NCBI GenBank assembly: GCA_033720695.1
Contig: JAWWCA010000111.1
Coordinates: 1 to 12,058 of the forward strand
Reading direction: 5' to 3'
DNA length: 12,058 nucleotides
From: DATGQT01 sp033720695
Lineage (GTDB): Bacteria > Bacteroidota > Rhodothermia > Rhodothermales > Rubricoccaceae
A program made the position numbers and the translations under genes. Positions 1-6,687 of the stretch are shown in pieces; position 1 is the stretch's first letter, and each line of letters begins with the position of its first letter. The notes beneath the pieces were generated by a model, which was not told where the DNA came from, made no database searches, and saw only the letters and a program-made list of their open reading frames with translations.

Positions 1-175
1 CGGCCTGCTCGGCGACGTAGAGGAGGCCGGCGCCGTCGCCGGCGTCCATGAGCTCGACGGGGGCCGCGAAGGAGAGGTTCGGGAAGGGCTCCTCGAGCGC
101 GACGCCCTGGGCGCGGCCCGGCGTGGCGAGGGCGAGGAGGCAAGCGGTGCCGAGGGAGAGGCGGGAGAGAGCCAT
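1..175 (-). CDS. Exported PQQ-dependent sugar dehydrogenase-like protein, N-terminal fragment
   Basis: Only the first 58 codons are present; the gene continues beyond the left edge. From the ATG at 175 the protein begins with a short basic stretch and a hydrophobic core (residues about 5-18), followed by a likely signal peptidase I site around GRA-QG (residues 20-24), so it is probably exported. The mature start reads FPNLSFAAPVEL, then a DAGDGAGLLYVAEQ stretch. This resembles the opening blade of the glucose/sorbosone dehydrogenase (YliI/GSDH, PQQ-binding beta-propeller) family, where an F-x-x-P-V start and an R/L-x-[FY]-V-x-E-Q-x-G strand are typical. Catalytic and PQQ-binding residues lie outside the window, so the activity cannot be confirmed. 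The leader before the ATG is C-rich with no Shine-Dalgarno. The gene is divergent from ald across 134 bases. The early Cys12 does not sit in a good lipobox, so a lipoprotein is unlikely. Confidence 0.6.
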   Translation of the reverse strand, partial: MALSRLSLGTACLLALATPGRAQGVALEEPFPNLSFAAPVELMDAGDGAGLLYVAEQA

Positions 176-309
176 GGCGGTGCAGGCCGGGGGTCGGCGG
201 TGATACGCGATGGTGAGACCGGGAGTTCGGGGCCGAGGCACGGTCGTGGCGTCGTACCTTCCGGTCCCCTTCCGTCCCGTCGCCCCTCTTCCGGGCCCGC
301 CACGCCGGC

Positions 310-1530
310 ATGGAAATCCCCTCCATTCAGGGCCTCCAGATCGAAACGACGCTCCTCCCGCTCGAACAGCGGCGGGGGGTCGGCGAGCAGCAGCGCCGCC
401 TGCGGATCGGGGTGCCGAGCGAGGCCGAGAACGCTGAGCGCCGCGTGGCCCTCGCCCCCTACGCCGCCCGCATCCTCGTCGCGGGCGGGCACGAGGTCTC
501 GATCGCGGCCGGCGCGGGTGCCCACGCCCACTTCACCGACGACGAATACGCCGAGGCCGGGGCGCAGGTGGTCCCGACGGCCGAGGCGCTCTACGCCGGG
601 AGCGAGCTCGTCGTGAAGGTGTTCCCGCCGCGGCCCGACGAGCTCGCGCTCATGCAGGAGAAGCAGACGCTGATCTCGGCGCTCCACCTCGGCAACATCA
701 CGCCGGACTACCTCCGCAGCCTCATGGAGCTCCGCGCGACCGCCATCGCGTTCGAGTTCATCGCCGAGCGCGACGGCACGCTCCCCATCGTGCGCATGAT
801 GCACGAGATCACGGGGACGCTCGCCATCCAGACGGCCGCGCGCCTGCTCGAGAGCGTGGCGGGGGGGCGCGGCGTCGTCCTCGGCGGCATCTCGGGGGTC
901 CCGCCCGCGACGGTCGTCATCCTCGGCTCCGGCGTCGTCGGGGAGTGGGCGGCGCGGACGGCCATCGGATACGGCGCCCACGTCATCGTGCTCGACACCG
1001 ACCTCGGCGCGCTCCGCTCGCTCGAGCACTACCTCGCCCGCCGCGTGACGACGGCGATGGCCAACGAGCAGTACGTCCGCCAGGCCGTCCAGAGCGCCGA
1101 CGTCGTCATCGGGGCGATGATGGCCGTGGGCCAGCGCTCGCCCATGCTCGTGACCGAGGACATGGTCCGCTCGATGCGGCCCGGCGCCGTCGTCGTGGAT
1201 GTGGTGACGGACCAGGGCGGGTGCGTCGAGACGAGCCGGCCCACGACGCTCGACGACCCCACCTACGTCGTCCACGAGGTCATCCACCACTGCGTCCCGA
1301 ACATCCCGTCGAACGCGGCGCGGACGGCCACCTACGCGCTCTCGAACGTCCTCGTCCCCTACGTCCTCGACATCGGCGCCGCCGGCTCCATCCACGACGC
1401 CCTCTGGTCGAACGGGAGCCTCCGGGCGGGCACGTACATCTACCGCCGGCACCTCACCAAGAAGAGCCTCGCGCTGATGTTCGGGATGCCGCACCGGGAC
1501 ATCGAGCTGCTGATCGCCTCGGGCATCTGA
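310..1530 (+). CDS. ald: Alanine dehydrogenase
   Basis: Cytoplasmic NAD-dependent enzyme interconverting L-alanine plus water with pyruvate plus ammonia. The 406-residue protein matches the AlaDH/PNT family along its length. The N-terminal lobe has IGVPSEAENAERRVAL (33-48), with Arg44/45 at the pyruvate-binding arginine; Lys103 in VVKVFPP and His126 in SALHLGNI correspond to Lys75 and His96 of the mycobacterial enzyme. A Rossmann motif GSGVVG (206-211) is followed by Asp229 at the end of the second strand, which favours NAD over NADP. The family signature DQGGCVETSRPTT (301-313) supplies the catalytic Asp301, and NIPSNAARTATYALSN (331-346) matches the C-terminal lobe. It is about 35 residues longer than the classic 371-residue enzyme because of an N-terminal extension (1-31) of unknown role. 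A lone transhydrogenase alpha subunit is less likely given the C-terminal match. It is first of three same-strand genes, 28 bases ahead of the next. Confidence 0.93.
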   Translation: MEIPSIQGLQIETTLLPLEQRRGVGEQQRRLRIGVPSEAENAERRVALAPYAARILVAGGHEVSIAAGAGAHAHFTDDEYAEAGAQVVPTAEALYAGSELVVKVFPPRPDELALMQEKQTLISALHLGNITPDYLRSLMELRATAIAFEFIAERDGTLPIVRMMHEITGTLAIQTAARLLESVAGGRGVVLGGISGVPPATVVILGSGVVGEWAARTAIGYGAHVIVLDTDLGALRSLEHYLARRVTTAMANEQYVRQAVQSADVVIGAMMAVGQRSPMLVTEDMVRSMRPGAVVVDVVTDQGGCVETSRPTTLDDPTYVVHEVIHHCVPNIPSNAARTATYALSNVLVPYVLDIGAAGSIHDALWSNGSLRAGTYIYRRHLTKKSLALMFGMPHRDIELLIASGI

Positions 1531-1558
1531 CCGGCCGGCGCGCGCGGCGCCCCCTGCG

Positions 1559-2170
1559 ATGAGCCCCGACCCCCGATTCCGAGAGGCGGCCGCCGCGTGG
1601 CTGGCGGCGTTTGGCGCCGACGGCGTGGATCCCGACACGCTGGACGTGCCCTTCGCGCCGACGACCCACAAGGCGGTGCTCGACGGGGCTCTCGCGTTTG
1701 GCCGGGCGGCCGGGCGGCTGCCGGCGGCGATGCGGGTGCTGGCCGAGGGGGAGGCCCGGCTGCAGCGCCTCCGGGGCCGCCTCGGCCTGGGCCGGGCCGA
1801 CCGCGCAGGCGAGGCGTTGCCCTCGGTGGTGGTCGTCGAGCGCGCCGACCCCCTCACGCTGGCCGGCCGCTGGGTGCCCGACCTCGTGACCCACGCCGGC
1901 GGACGCCCCGTCCGGGTCGCGGCCGGACAGCCGCCCTTCGTCCTCGCCCTCGACGCGCTCGCCGCCGCCGCTCCCGACCGGGTGCTGGCGAAGTCCGAGG
2001 ATGCGATGGCGCTGGGGCTTCGTGACGCCGTGGGGAGCGACCGCGTGCTCGTCTACGAGGGGCCGCCGCTGGATTGCCCGGGCCCAGACCTGGTGGACGC
2101 TGTCGAGGCCCTGGCCACGCTCCTGCATCCCGACCGGTTCGTTGAACCCGAGGGGGTTGGCGGGCGTTGA
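1559..2170 (+). CDS. Hypothetical protein between ald and alr
   Basis: A 203-residue protein that I do not recognise. It is probably soluble: there is no signal peptide or membrane helix. Residues 1-80 are Ala/Arg/Leu-rich and look helical (RFREAAAAWLAAFG, then a long stretch from about 37 to 80). Residues 88-170 read as alternating strands and turns (PSVVVVERADPL, GRWVPDLVTHAG, DRVLVYEGPPLD), and a final helix spans about 175-190. The reading frame has strong G/C preference in third codon positions, as in its neighbours, which supports real coding. The start is the ATG right after a TGCG, the same context as the alr start, 28 bases after ald. The last codons (about 196-203) run into an inverted repeat at 2145-2158 and look less gene-like, so the C-terminus may have been altered by that element. 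Position suggests, but does not show, a role in alanine or cell-wall metabolism. Confidence 0.7.
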   Translation: MSPDPRFREAAAAWLAAFGADGVDPDTLDVPFAPTTHKAVLDGALAFGRAAGRLPAAMRVLAEGEARLQRLRGRLGLGRADRAGEALPSVVVVERADPLTLAGRWVPDLVTHAGGRPVRVAAGQPPFVLALDALAAAAPDRVLAKSEDAMALGLRDAVGSDRVLVYEGPPLDCPGPDLVDAVEALATLLHPDRFVEPEGVGGR

Positions 2171-2206
2171 GGCCCCGAGGAGGAGGCCCGAGGGTGAAGC
2201 CCCGCG
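2145..2206. repeat. Possible REP-like structured element at the end of the hypothetical gene
   Basis: AACCC (2145-2149) and GGGTT (2154-2158) form a 5-bp stem with the loop GAGG. This is followed by two near-copies of GAGGCCC[C]GAGG (about 2169-2180 and 2184-2193) and a GAAGCCCC end. The element straddles the stop codon of the unknown protein and fills most of the gap before alr. It is visibly different in texture from the surrounding coding DNA. Calling it a dispersed repeat is an inference, because only one copy is in the window. Confidence 0.3.
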
Positions 2207-2237
2207 TTCGACTCCCCGTCCCTGTCTGCTGTCTGCG

Positions 2238-3458
2238 ATGAGCCTCCTCGCGCTCCCCCCCACGCTGCACCGCCTGCTCCCCCTCCGCGCCGAGGTGGAC
2301 CTCGACGCCCTCCGCCACAACGCGCGCGCCCTCCAGGCCCGGGCGGGCGAGGCCGAGGTGATGGCCGCCGTCAAGGCCGACGCCTACGGGCACGGGGCGG
2401 TGCCGGTGGCCCGCGTGCTTCTGGACGAGGGCATCCGGCGGTTCGCCGTGGCGAATGTGCCGGAAGGCGTGGAGCTGCGAGAGGCGGGCCTCCAGGCGCC
2501 GGTGCTCGTGCTCGGCGCGCCGCTGCCGGAGCACCTGCCGGCCTGCGCTCGCTACGACCTCGCCGTCACCGTGACGTCGCCGGGCGTGGCCGAGGCCGTC
2601 GTGGAGGCCGCCGAGAAGGCGGGGCCGCTCGTGGTCCACCTCAAGGTGGACACCGGGATGAACCGGCTCGGCGTCGAGCCCGAGGACGCGCCGGCCGTGC
2701 TGGCGCGGCTGCAGGCTGCGCCCGGCGTCGAGGTCGAGGGGATCATGACCCACTTCGCGACCGTGGACCGCCGCTACACCGTCGCGCAGCGGGCGGCGTT
2801 CGACCGGCTCCTGGCGCGGCTCGGCGAGGCCGTGCCCCCGCTCGTCCACGTCTCCAACAGCGGGACGCTGCTCGCCCTCCCCGAGGTGCTCGGGGGCGCC
2901 ACGCTCGCCCGCGTGGGCGGGGCGCTCTACGGGCTGATCTCGGAGCGCGTGGCCGAGGCCGAGGGCGCCGACCTCCGCCCCGTGATGCGCCTCGTCAGCC
3001 GCGTCGTCCACGTCCAGACCGTCGCGGCGGGCGAGGCCGTCTCGTACGGGCGGACGTGGGTGGCCGAGCGCCCGGCCCGCATCGCCGTCGTCGCGGGCGG
3101 CTACGGCGACGGCCTCTCGCGGGCGCTCTCGAACCGCGGCGCCGTCGGCGTCGGCGGGCGGCTCTGGCCCATCGCGGGCCGCGTCTGCATGGACATGCTG
3201 ATGCTCGACCTCGGCGACCCCGACGGCCCCGGCGCGGCCGTGCGCCTCGGCGACGAGGCCGTGCTCTTCGGCGCGGGCGGCCCCTCGGCCCTCCACCTCG
3301 CCGAGGCCGCCGACACGATCGCCTACGCCGTCACGTGCGGGCTGACGGCCCGTGTCCCCCGCGTCTACGTGGGCGAGGGGCCGGCGGCGACGTCCGAGCG
3401 CCTGCTCGCCGCCGGGAGCGCGGCGCCCGACGCGAACCGGGCGCGCATTTCGGCGTAG
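2238..3458 (+). CDS. alr: Alanine racemase
   Basis: PLP-dependent cytoplasmic enzyme converting L-alanine to D-alanine for peptidoglycan. The 406-residue product starts at the ATG at 2238; the same frame is open further upstream, but the family start (LRAEVDLDALRHNARAL, 16-32) lies just after this Met. Lys46 in AVKADAYGHG (44-53) is the PLP Schiff-base lysine. KVDTGMNRLG (136-145) contains Lys136, equivalent to the carbamylated lysine of the Geobacillus enzyme, and Arg143, equivalent to its Arg136. SYGRTW (269-274) carries the second catalytic base Tyr270. CMDM (317-320) is the substrate-carboxylate loop, usually CMDQ. The TIM-barrel N-domain spans about 16-245 and the beta C-domain about 246-380. 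A tail of some 20 residues (from about 387) is beyond the family core. It follows the unknown gene by 67 bases and probably shares a transcript with ald. Confidence 0.95.
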   Translation: MSLLALPPTLHRLLPLRAEVDLDALRHNARALQARAGEAEVMAAVKADAYGHGAVPVARVLLDEGIRRFAVANVPEGVELREAGLQAPVLVLGAPLPEHLPACARYDLAVTVTSPGVAEAVVEAAEKAGPLVVHLKVDTGMNRLGVEPEDAPAVLARLQAAPGVEVEGIMTHFATVDRRYTVAQRAAFDRLLARLGEAVPPLVHVSNSGTLLALPEVLGGATLARVGGALYGLISERVAEAEGADLRPVMRLVSRVVHVQTVAAGEAVSYGRTWVAERPARIAVVAGGYGDGLSRALSNRGAVGVGGRLWPIAGRVCMDMLMLDLGDPDGPGAAVRLGDEAVLFGAGGPSALHLAEAADTIAYAVTCGLTARVPRVYVGEGPAATSERLLAAGSAAPDANRARISA

Positions 3459-3462
3459 CCTG

Positions 3463-3470
3463 TACGTTTC
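3463..3470 (+). promoter_or_regulatory. Candidate Bacteroidota-type -7 promoter element
   Basis: TACGTTTC differs from the Bacteroidota consensus TAnnTTTG at one of the six fixed positions. It lies just after the alr stop and 56 bases before the response regulator ATG. No convincing -33 TTTG is at the expected spacing. It would separate transcription of the two-component genes from the alanine cluster. The leader that follows (3471-3526) is strongly pyrimidine-rich and has no Shine-Dalgarno. Confidence 0.35.
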
Positions 3471-3526
3471 CAGCTTCCTTCTCCCGCTCCGGCGGCCCCT
3501 CCCCCTCTCACCCACGCCCCGTCGCT

Positions 3527-4234
3527 ATGGCCACCGCCACCCCCAACGAGATCAACGTCCTCGTCGTGGACGACGAGGAAGACGTCGTCGAGATCATCAG
3601 CCACTTCCTCCGGGAGGAGGGCTACAACGTCCAGACCGCCTACGATGGGCAGGAGGCGCTGAGCAAGGCCACGCCCGACGTCGACGTCGTCGTGCTCGAC
3701 GTGATGCTGCCGGGCATGAGCGGGTTCGAGATCGCCCGCCGCCTCCGCGGCCGCGTCGAGACCGAGAAGATCCCGATCCTCTTCCTCACGGCCAAGACCG
3801 AGGAGCAGGACATGCTCGAGGGGCTCACGGCCGGCGGCGACACCTACCTCACGAAGCCGGTGAGCCCGAGCGTGGTCCTCGCCAACATCCGCGCCGTGCT
3901 CCGCCGGACGGGCACCGAGGAGAGCAAGATCCTCACCGTCAACGACCTCACGATCTACGAGGACGAGTACCGCGCCACCCTCGACGGCGACGACCTCGGC
4001 CTGACGCTGACCGAGTTCGAGCTCCTCCGCTTCCTCGTCCGCCACCCCCGGAAGGCGTTCACGCGGCAGCAGCTCCTCGAGACCATCTGGAAGGACGCCA
4101 TGATGGTGACCGAGCGGACCGTCGACGCCCACATCAAGAACCTCCGCGAGAAGCTCGGCGACTTCGCCCGCCACATCCAGACCGTCCGCGGCGTTGGCTA
4201 CCGCTTCGTCGAGGAGGAGCCGACGGAGGCGTAA
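3527..4234 (+). CDS. OmpR/PhoB-family response regulator
   Basis: A 235-residue DNA-binding response regulator, presumably phosphorylated by the histidine kinase encoded next. The receiver domain (8-126) has the acidic pocket Asp15/Asp16, the phospho-acceptor Asp58 in VVLDVMLPGMSG, Thr88 in LFLTAK, and Lys110 in LTKP. The winged-helix effector domain (about 135-229) shows LTLTEFELLRFLVRHP, FTRQQLLETIW, RTVDAHIKNLREKL and a closing TVRGVGYRF, all classic for the OmpR/PhoB class. Two receiver positions are unusual: AGGDTYLTKPVSP replaces the common AGADDYLTKPFSP, so the phenylalanine after the conserved KP is valine. The start is the first ATG after the promoter candidate. The frame is open upstream inside alr, but that part is an antiparallel-free shadow of alr rather than protein. 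The target genes are not known; the kinase, TfoX-like and TspO genes downstream are plausible members of the same operon. Confidence 0.93.
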   Translation: MATATPNEINVLVVDDEEDVVEIISHFLREEGYNVQTAYDGQEALSKATPDVDVVVLDVMLPGMSGFEIARRLRGRVETEKIPILFLTAKTEEQDMLEGLTAGGDTYLTKPVSPSVVLANIRAVLRRTGTEESKILTVNDLTIYEDEYRATLDGDDLGLTLTEFELLRFLVRHPRKAFTRQQLLETIWKDAMMVTERTVDAHIKNLREKLGDFARHIQTVRGVGYRFVEEEPTEA

Positions 4235-4240
4235 CGCGTG

Positions 4241-4294
4241 CTGCGTAATGCGTGAGGCCGCCCCCTTACGCATTCCCGATTCCGAATCACGCAG
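4241..4294. repeat. Structured intergenic element with nested inverted repeats (possible three-way junction)
   Basis: The outer arms CTGCGT (4241-4246) and ACGCAG (4289-4294) are exactly complementary. Directly inside, AATGCGTGAGG (4247-4257) pairs with CCTTACGCATT (4264-4274): 11 pairs with one G-T, loop CCGCCC. The rest of the interior holds GATTCCGAATC (4278-4288), a palindrome around one base that can form a small 4-bp hairpin. Together these fold as a compact three-way junction. The element fills nearly all of the 65-base gap between the response regulator stop and the kinase start, and is AT-richer than its surroundings. GCGTAATGCGT-like motifs suggest a dispersed REP-like family, but copy number cannot be seen here. 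Confidence 0.7.
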
Positions 4295-4299
4295 CCCTC

Positions 4300-5802
4300 A
4301 TGCTCCGCTGGAAGAACGTCCGCGATCTCTTCTTCCCACGCCGCGCCTCGACGCAGACGTGGATGATGCTGACGTTTGCCCTCTTCGTGGGGCTGGCTGT
4401 CGTGGGCGTGGGGCTCTACTCGTTCATCGTGCTGCGCGGGCAGGTCCGCGACGCCGCCCGCGAGACGCTCCGCGACGAGGCCGAGCGCGTGGCTGTCCTC
4501 CTCGAGGAGGAGGTGGACCCCCTCGCCCTCCGCACCCTCGCCGTGCAGATCGCTGGGGTGACCGAGCGGGACCTCGCCGTCTCCCGCCTCGTCGACGGCA
4601 CGTGGCGCCCGCTCCTCGGCCCCATCGACGAGGCGTTCTTCCAGCAGCCCGAGGTGGCGGCCGCGCGGATGGGCGGTGTCGGCTATGCGGAGCCTGGCGG
4701 CGCCCTGGGTGACGACGGTCGGATGCTCTACGTCGCGCTGTTCCGCCCGCCGTCCGGGCTGATGATCCGGCTCGGGCAGCCGGCCCCGCCGCTCTACCGC
4801 GCCGTCCAGAAGGTGCAGGCCACGCTCGCCGTCGGGATGGCGCTCTCGTTGCTGCTGGCGCTCCTCGGCGCGTGGATCGCGAGCCGCCAGGTGGTCGGGC
4901 CGCTCCGGGCCATCACGCGGAGCGCGCACCGCATCAACGAGGGCGAGCTCGACCGCCGCATCCACGTCCGCACCCGGGCGGCCGAGTTCCAGGACCTCGC
5001 CCGGAGCCTGAACCAGATGGCCGGCCGCTTCCGCGCCGACATCCACGAGCTCCAGCGGATGCAGCGCGTCCAGAACGAGTTCATCGGGAACGTGAGCCAC
5101 GAGGTGAAGAACCCCATCTTCGCCGTCTTCGGCTACCTCGAGGCGCTCGGCTCCGACAGCCTCCCGCGCGACCAGCGCCACAAGTACGCCCAGAAGGGGC
5201 TCGCCAACCTCACCCGCCTCAACGTCCTCTTCTCCGACCTCATCGAGATCGCCAAGCTGGAGTACCGCGAGGACCTCATCCGGCCCGAACGCTTCGACCT
5301 CCAGGCCCTCATCGACGAGGTGTGCGAGATCCTCGAGCCGAAGGCCGAGGAGAAGGGGCTCGGCCTGCTCTGGGAGAACCCGGCCCTGGAGGTCTACGCC
5401 GACCGCAACCGCATCCGCCAGGTGCTCACCAACCTCGTCGACAACGCCGTGGCGTACACCGACGAGGGGACCGTCCGCTGCCGGATGCGCCGCCACCGCG
5501 ACAAGGCGCGCGTCGAGGTGGTGGACACGGGCCGCGGCATCCCCGAAGAGCACCTCGACCGCATCTTCGAGCGGTTCTACCGCGTCGACACCGCACGGAG
5601 CCGGAAGATGGGCGGCACCGGCCTCGGCCTCTCGATCGTCAAGCAGATCCTCCAGGCCCACGGCGAGACCATCCACGTCGAGAGCACGAAGGGGCGGGGC
5701 ACGCGGTTCTGGTTCGAGCTCCCCCTCGCCGAGGCCGCCGAGCCGCTGCCCGAGGAGACGCCCGAGGAGGTGGCCGTGACCGAGCCGGTGCCGCTGGGCT
5801 GA
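4300..5802 (+). CDS. Membrane sensor histidine kinase (HAMP, HisKA, HATPase)
   Basis: A 500-residue sensor kinase, partner of the response regulator upstream. Order of parts: cytoplasmic N-terminus, TM1 (about 21-45), a periplasmic sensor region of about 125 residues without a recognised fold (46-170), TM2 (about 171-194), HAMP (195-247), HisKA with His267 in VSHEVKNP, and a HATPase domain. The ATP-binding domain shows the N-box RIRQVLTNLVDNAVAYT (371-387), G1 DTGRGIP (409-415), F-box IFERFYRVD (422-430) and G2 GGTGLGLSIV (438-447), so the kinase looks intact. A Glu/Pro-rich tail (about 478-500) follows the last strand. The phospho-acceptor box HEVKNP differs from the common HELRTP. I chose the ATG at 4300 because an earlier in-frame GTG at 4252 lies inside the inverted repeat and would add 16 residues unlike a kinase N-terminus. 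The ligand is unknown. Its stop overlaps the next start. Confidence 0.93.
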   Translation: MLRWKNVRDLFFPRRASTQTWMMLTFALFVGLAVVGVGLYSFIVLRGQVRDAARETLRDEAERVAVLLEEEVDPLALRTLAVQIAGVTERDLAVSRLVDGTWRPLLGPIDEAFFQQPEVAAARMGGVGYAEPGGALGDDGRMLYVALFRPPSGLMIRLGQPAPPLYRAVQKVQATLAVGMALSLLLALLGAWIASRQVVGPLRAITRSAHRINEGELDRRIHVRTRAAEFQDLARSLNQMAGRFRADIHELQRMQRVQNEFIGNVSHEVKNPIFAVFGYLEALGSDSLPRDQRHKYAQKGLANLTRLNVLFSDLIEIAKLEYREDLIRPERFDLQALIDEVCEILEPKAEEKGLGLLWENPALEVYADRNRIRQVLTNLVDNAVAYTDEGTVRCRMRRHRDKARVEVVDTGRGIPEEHLDRIFERFYRVDTARSRKMGGTGLGLSIVKQILQAHGETIHVESTKGRGTRFWFELPLAEAAEPLPEETPEEVAVTEPVPLG

Positions 5803-6089
5803 TGGCCGCACCGAAGGAGCCGCTCACCGGCCTCAAGAACCTCGGCCCACAGAGTGCCGCCATGCTCCGGGAGGTCGGCATCGAGACGCCGGAGGGGCTC
5901 CGTGAGGCCGGTGCAGTGATGGCCTACAAGCTGCTCCAGTACCGGTTCGGGCGCGTCCGCGTCAACGCGCTGTTCCTCTTCGCCCTCGAAGGCGCGCTCA
6001 CCGATCGCCACTGGAACAGCTTTACCGCAGCCGAGAGGGCCTGCCTCCGCGCCGAGGCCGACGGCGAGCTGGAGATCCGGCCGGGCTGA
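5802..6089 (+). CDS. TfoX/Sxy C-terminal-domain protein
   Basis: A 95-residue protein that matches the C-terminal domain of TfoX/Sxy: LTGLKNLGPQSAAMLREVGI (8-27) is the helix-hairpin-helix-like start, followed by ETPEGLREAGAVMAYKLLQ (28-46) and VNALFLFALEGALTDRHWN (54-72). The N-terminal TfoX domain is absent, as in many stand-alone family members. In gamma-proteobacteria the full-length protein promotes competence gene expression, but that role should not be carried over to this short form. The start codon overlaps the kinase stop in TGATG, so translation is probably coupled to the kinase and the two are one operon. The small size and the tight coupling suggest an accessory role in the same signalling pathway, which is inference. 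Confidence 0.88.
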   Translation: MAAPKEPLTGLKNLGPQSAAMLREVGIETPEGLREAGAVMAYKLLQYRFGRVRVNALFLFALEGALTDRHWNSFTAAERACLRAEADGELEIRPG

Positions 6090-6092
6090 ACA

Positions 6093-6121
6093 GCGGCGCG
6101 GGTCGCGCGTTGCAGCGCCGC
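6093..6121. repeat. Inverted repeat downstream of the TfoX-like gene
   Basis: GCGGCGC (6093-6099) and GCGCCGC (6115-6121) form a perfect 7-bp stem with a 15-base loop, starting four bases after the TfoX-like stop. It is followed by a C/T-rich stretch (CCGTCCCCCTCTGCC) but no T-run, so it is at best a weak terminator or an mRNA-stability hairpin before tspO. In such GC-rich DNA a 7-bp repeat could also be chance. Confidence 0.35.
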
Positions 6122-6140
6122 CCGTCCCCCTCTGCCTCGC

Positions 6141-6626
6141 ATGCTCCAGCCCCCAACCGGATCGGCCGTGTGGATCGGCCTCGCCGCGTGGCTCCTCGTC
6201 GCGTTCGTGCCCGCCCTCATCGGAGGCGCCGCAGCCGCCACGGCGACCGAGTACCAGTCGCTCGCGCAGCCGTCGTGGGCGCCGCCGAGCGGGGTGTTCG
6301 GCCCGGTGTGGACGGTGCTCTACCTCCTGATGGGGATCGCGGCCTGGCTCGTGTGGAAAGAGGCGGGCTTCTCGGGGGCCGGCCTCGCGCTCGGCCTCTT
6401 CCTCGGGCAGCTCGTGCTCAACGCGGTCTGGACGCCGCTCTTCTTCGGTGCCGGGCTGCGCGGCTGGGCCTTCCTCGACATCGTGCTGCTGTGGGCGGCG
6501 ATCCTCGGCACCCTCGCGCTCTTCTGGCGCGTCCGCCCCCTCGCCGGCGCGCTCCTCGTGCCCTACCTCGCCTGGGTGACGTTCGCCGCCGCGCTCAACT
6601 ACACGATCTGGCGGATGAACGCCTGA
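6141..6626 (+). CDS. tspO: TspO/MBR-family tryptophan-rich membrane protein
   Basis: A 161-residue integral membrane protein of the TspO/translocator family with five predicted helices (about 12-32, 52-72, 81-101, 107-128, 134-156). Family hallmarks are all present: QPSWAPPSGVFGPVWTVLY (43-61), the MGIAAWLVW segment (64-72), LNAVWTPLFFG (93-103), and the closing PYLAWVTFAAALNYTIWRMN (141-160). Bacterial relatives bind porphyrins and affect tetrapyrrole, oxidative-stress or light-dependent regulation; the physiological ligand here is unknown. It lies 51 bases after the TfoX-like gene on the same strand and may be the last gene of the two-component operon or may be transcribed separately. Its leader is pyrimidine-rich with no Shine-Dalgarno. 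The length is normal for the family and nothing appears broken. Confidence 0.93.
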   Translation: MLQPPTGSAVWIGLAAWLLVAFVPALIGGAAAATATEYQSLAQPSWAPPSGVFGPVWTVLYLLMGIAAWLVWKEAGFSGAGLALGLFLGQLVLNAVWTPLFFGAGLRGWAFLDIVLLWAAILGTLALFWRVRPLAGALLVPYLAWVTFAAALNYTIWRMNA

Positions 6627-6687
6627 GCGCTGGTCGTGGTCGACGGGTGAGGTGCTATCCTCCTGACTCGCCCACTGCGACCCCGTC

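Noticed and set aside
255..262. TACCTTCC as a -7 promoter box for ald.
   Set aside because: Two of the six fixed positions of TAnnTTTG do not match and there is no -33 partner at the right spacing; too weak to list, although a promoter must lie in this divergent gap.
2001..2237. Upstream extension of the alr frame.
   Set aside because: It overlaps the real coding frame of the upstream gene, and the family start is just after the ATG at 2238.
1854..3515. A 553-codon open frame on the minus strand opposite alr.
   Set aside because: Its product is Arg/His/Gly-rich low-complexity sequence without a family match, and it lies antisense to a clear alanine racemase. Long antisense frames are expected in very GC-rich genes.
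4252..4299. Upstream GTG start of the kinase adding 16 residues.
   Set aside because: It lies within the inverted repeat, and the added residues are Pro-rich and unlike a kinase N-terminus; the ATG at 4300 directly precedes the expected sequence.
4198..5811. A 537-codon open frame on the minus strand opposite the histidine kinase.
   Set aside because: Composition is that of a GC-rich shadow, while the plus strand has every kinase motif in order.
6656..6663. TATCCTCC as a promoter for the propeller gene.
   Set aside because: It matches few consensus positions of either the Bacteroidota or the sigma-70 type.
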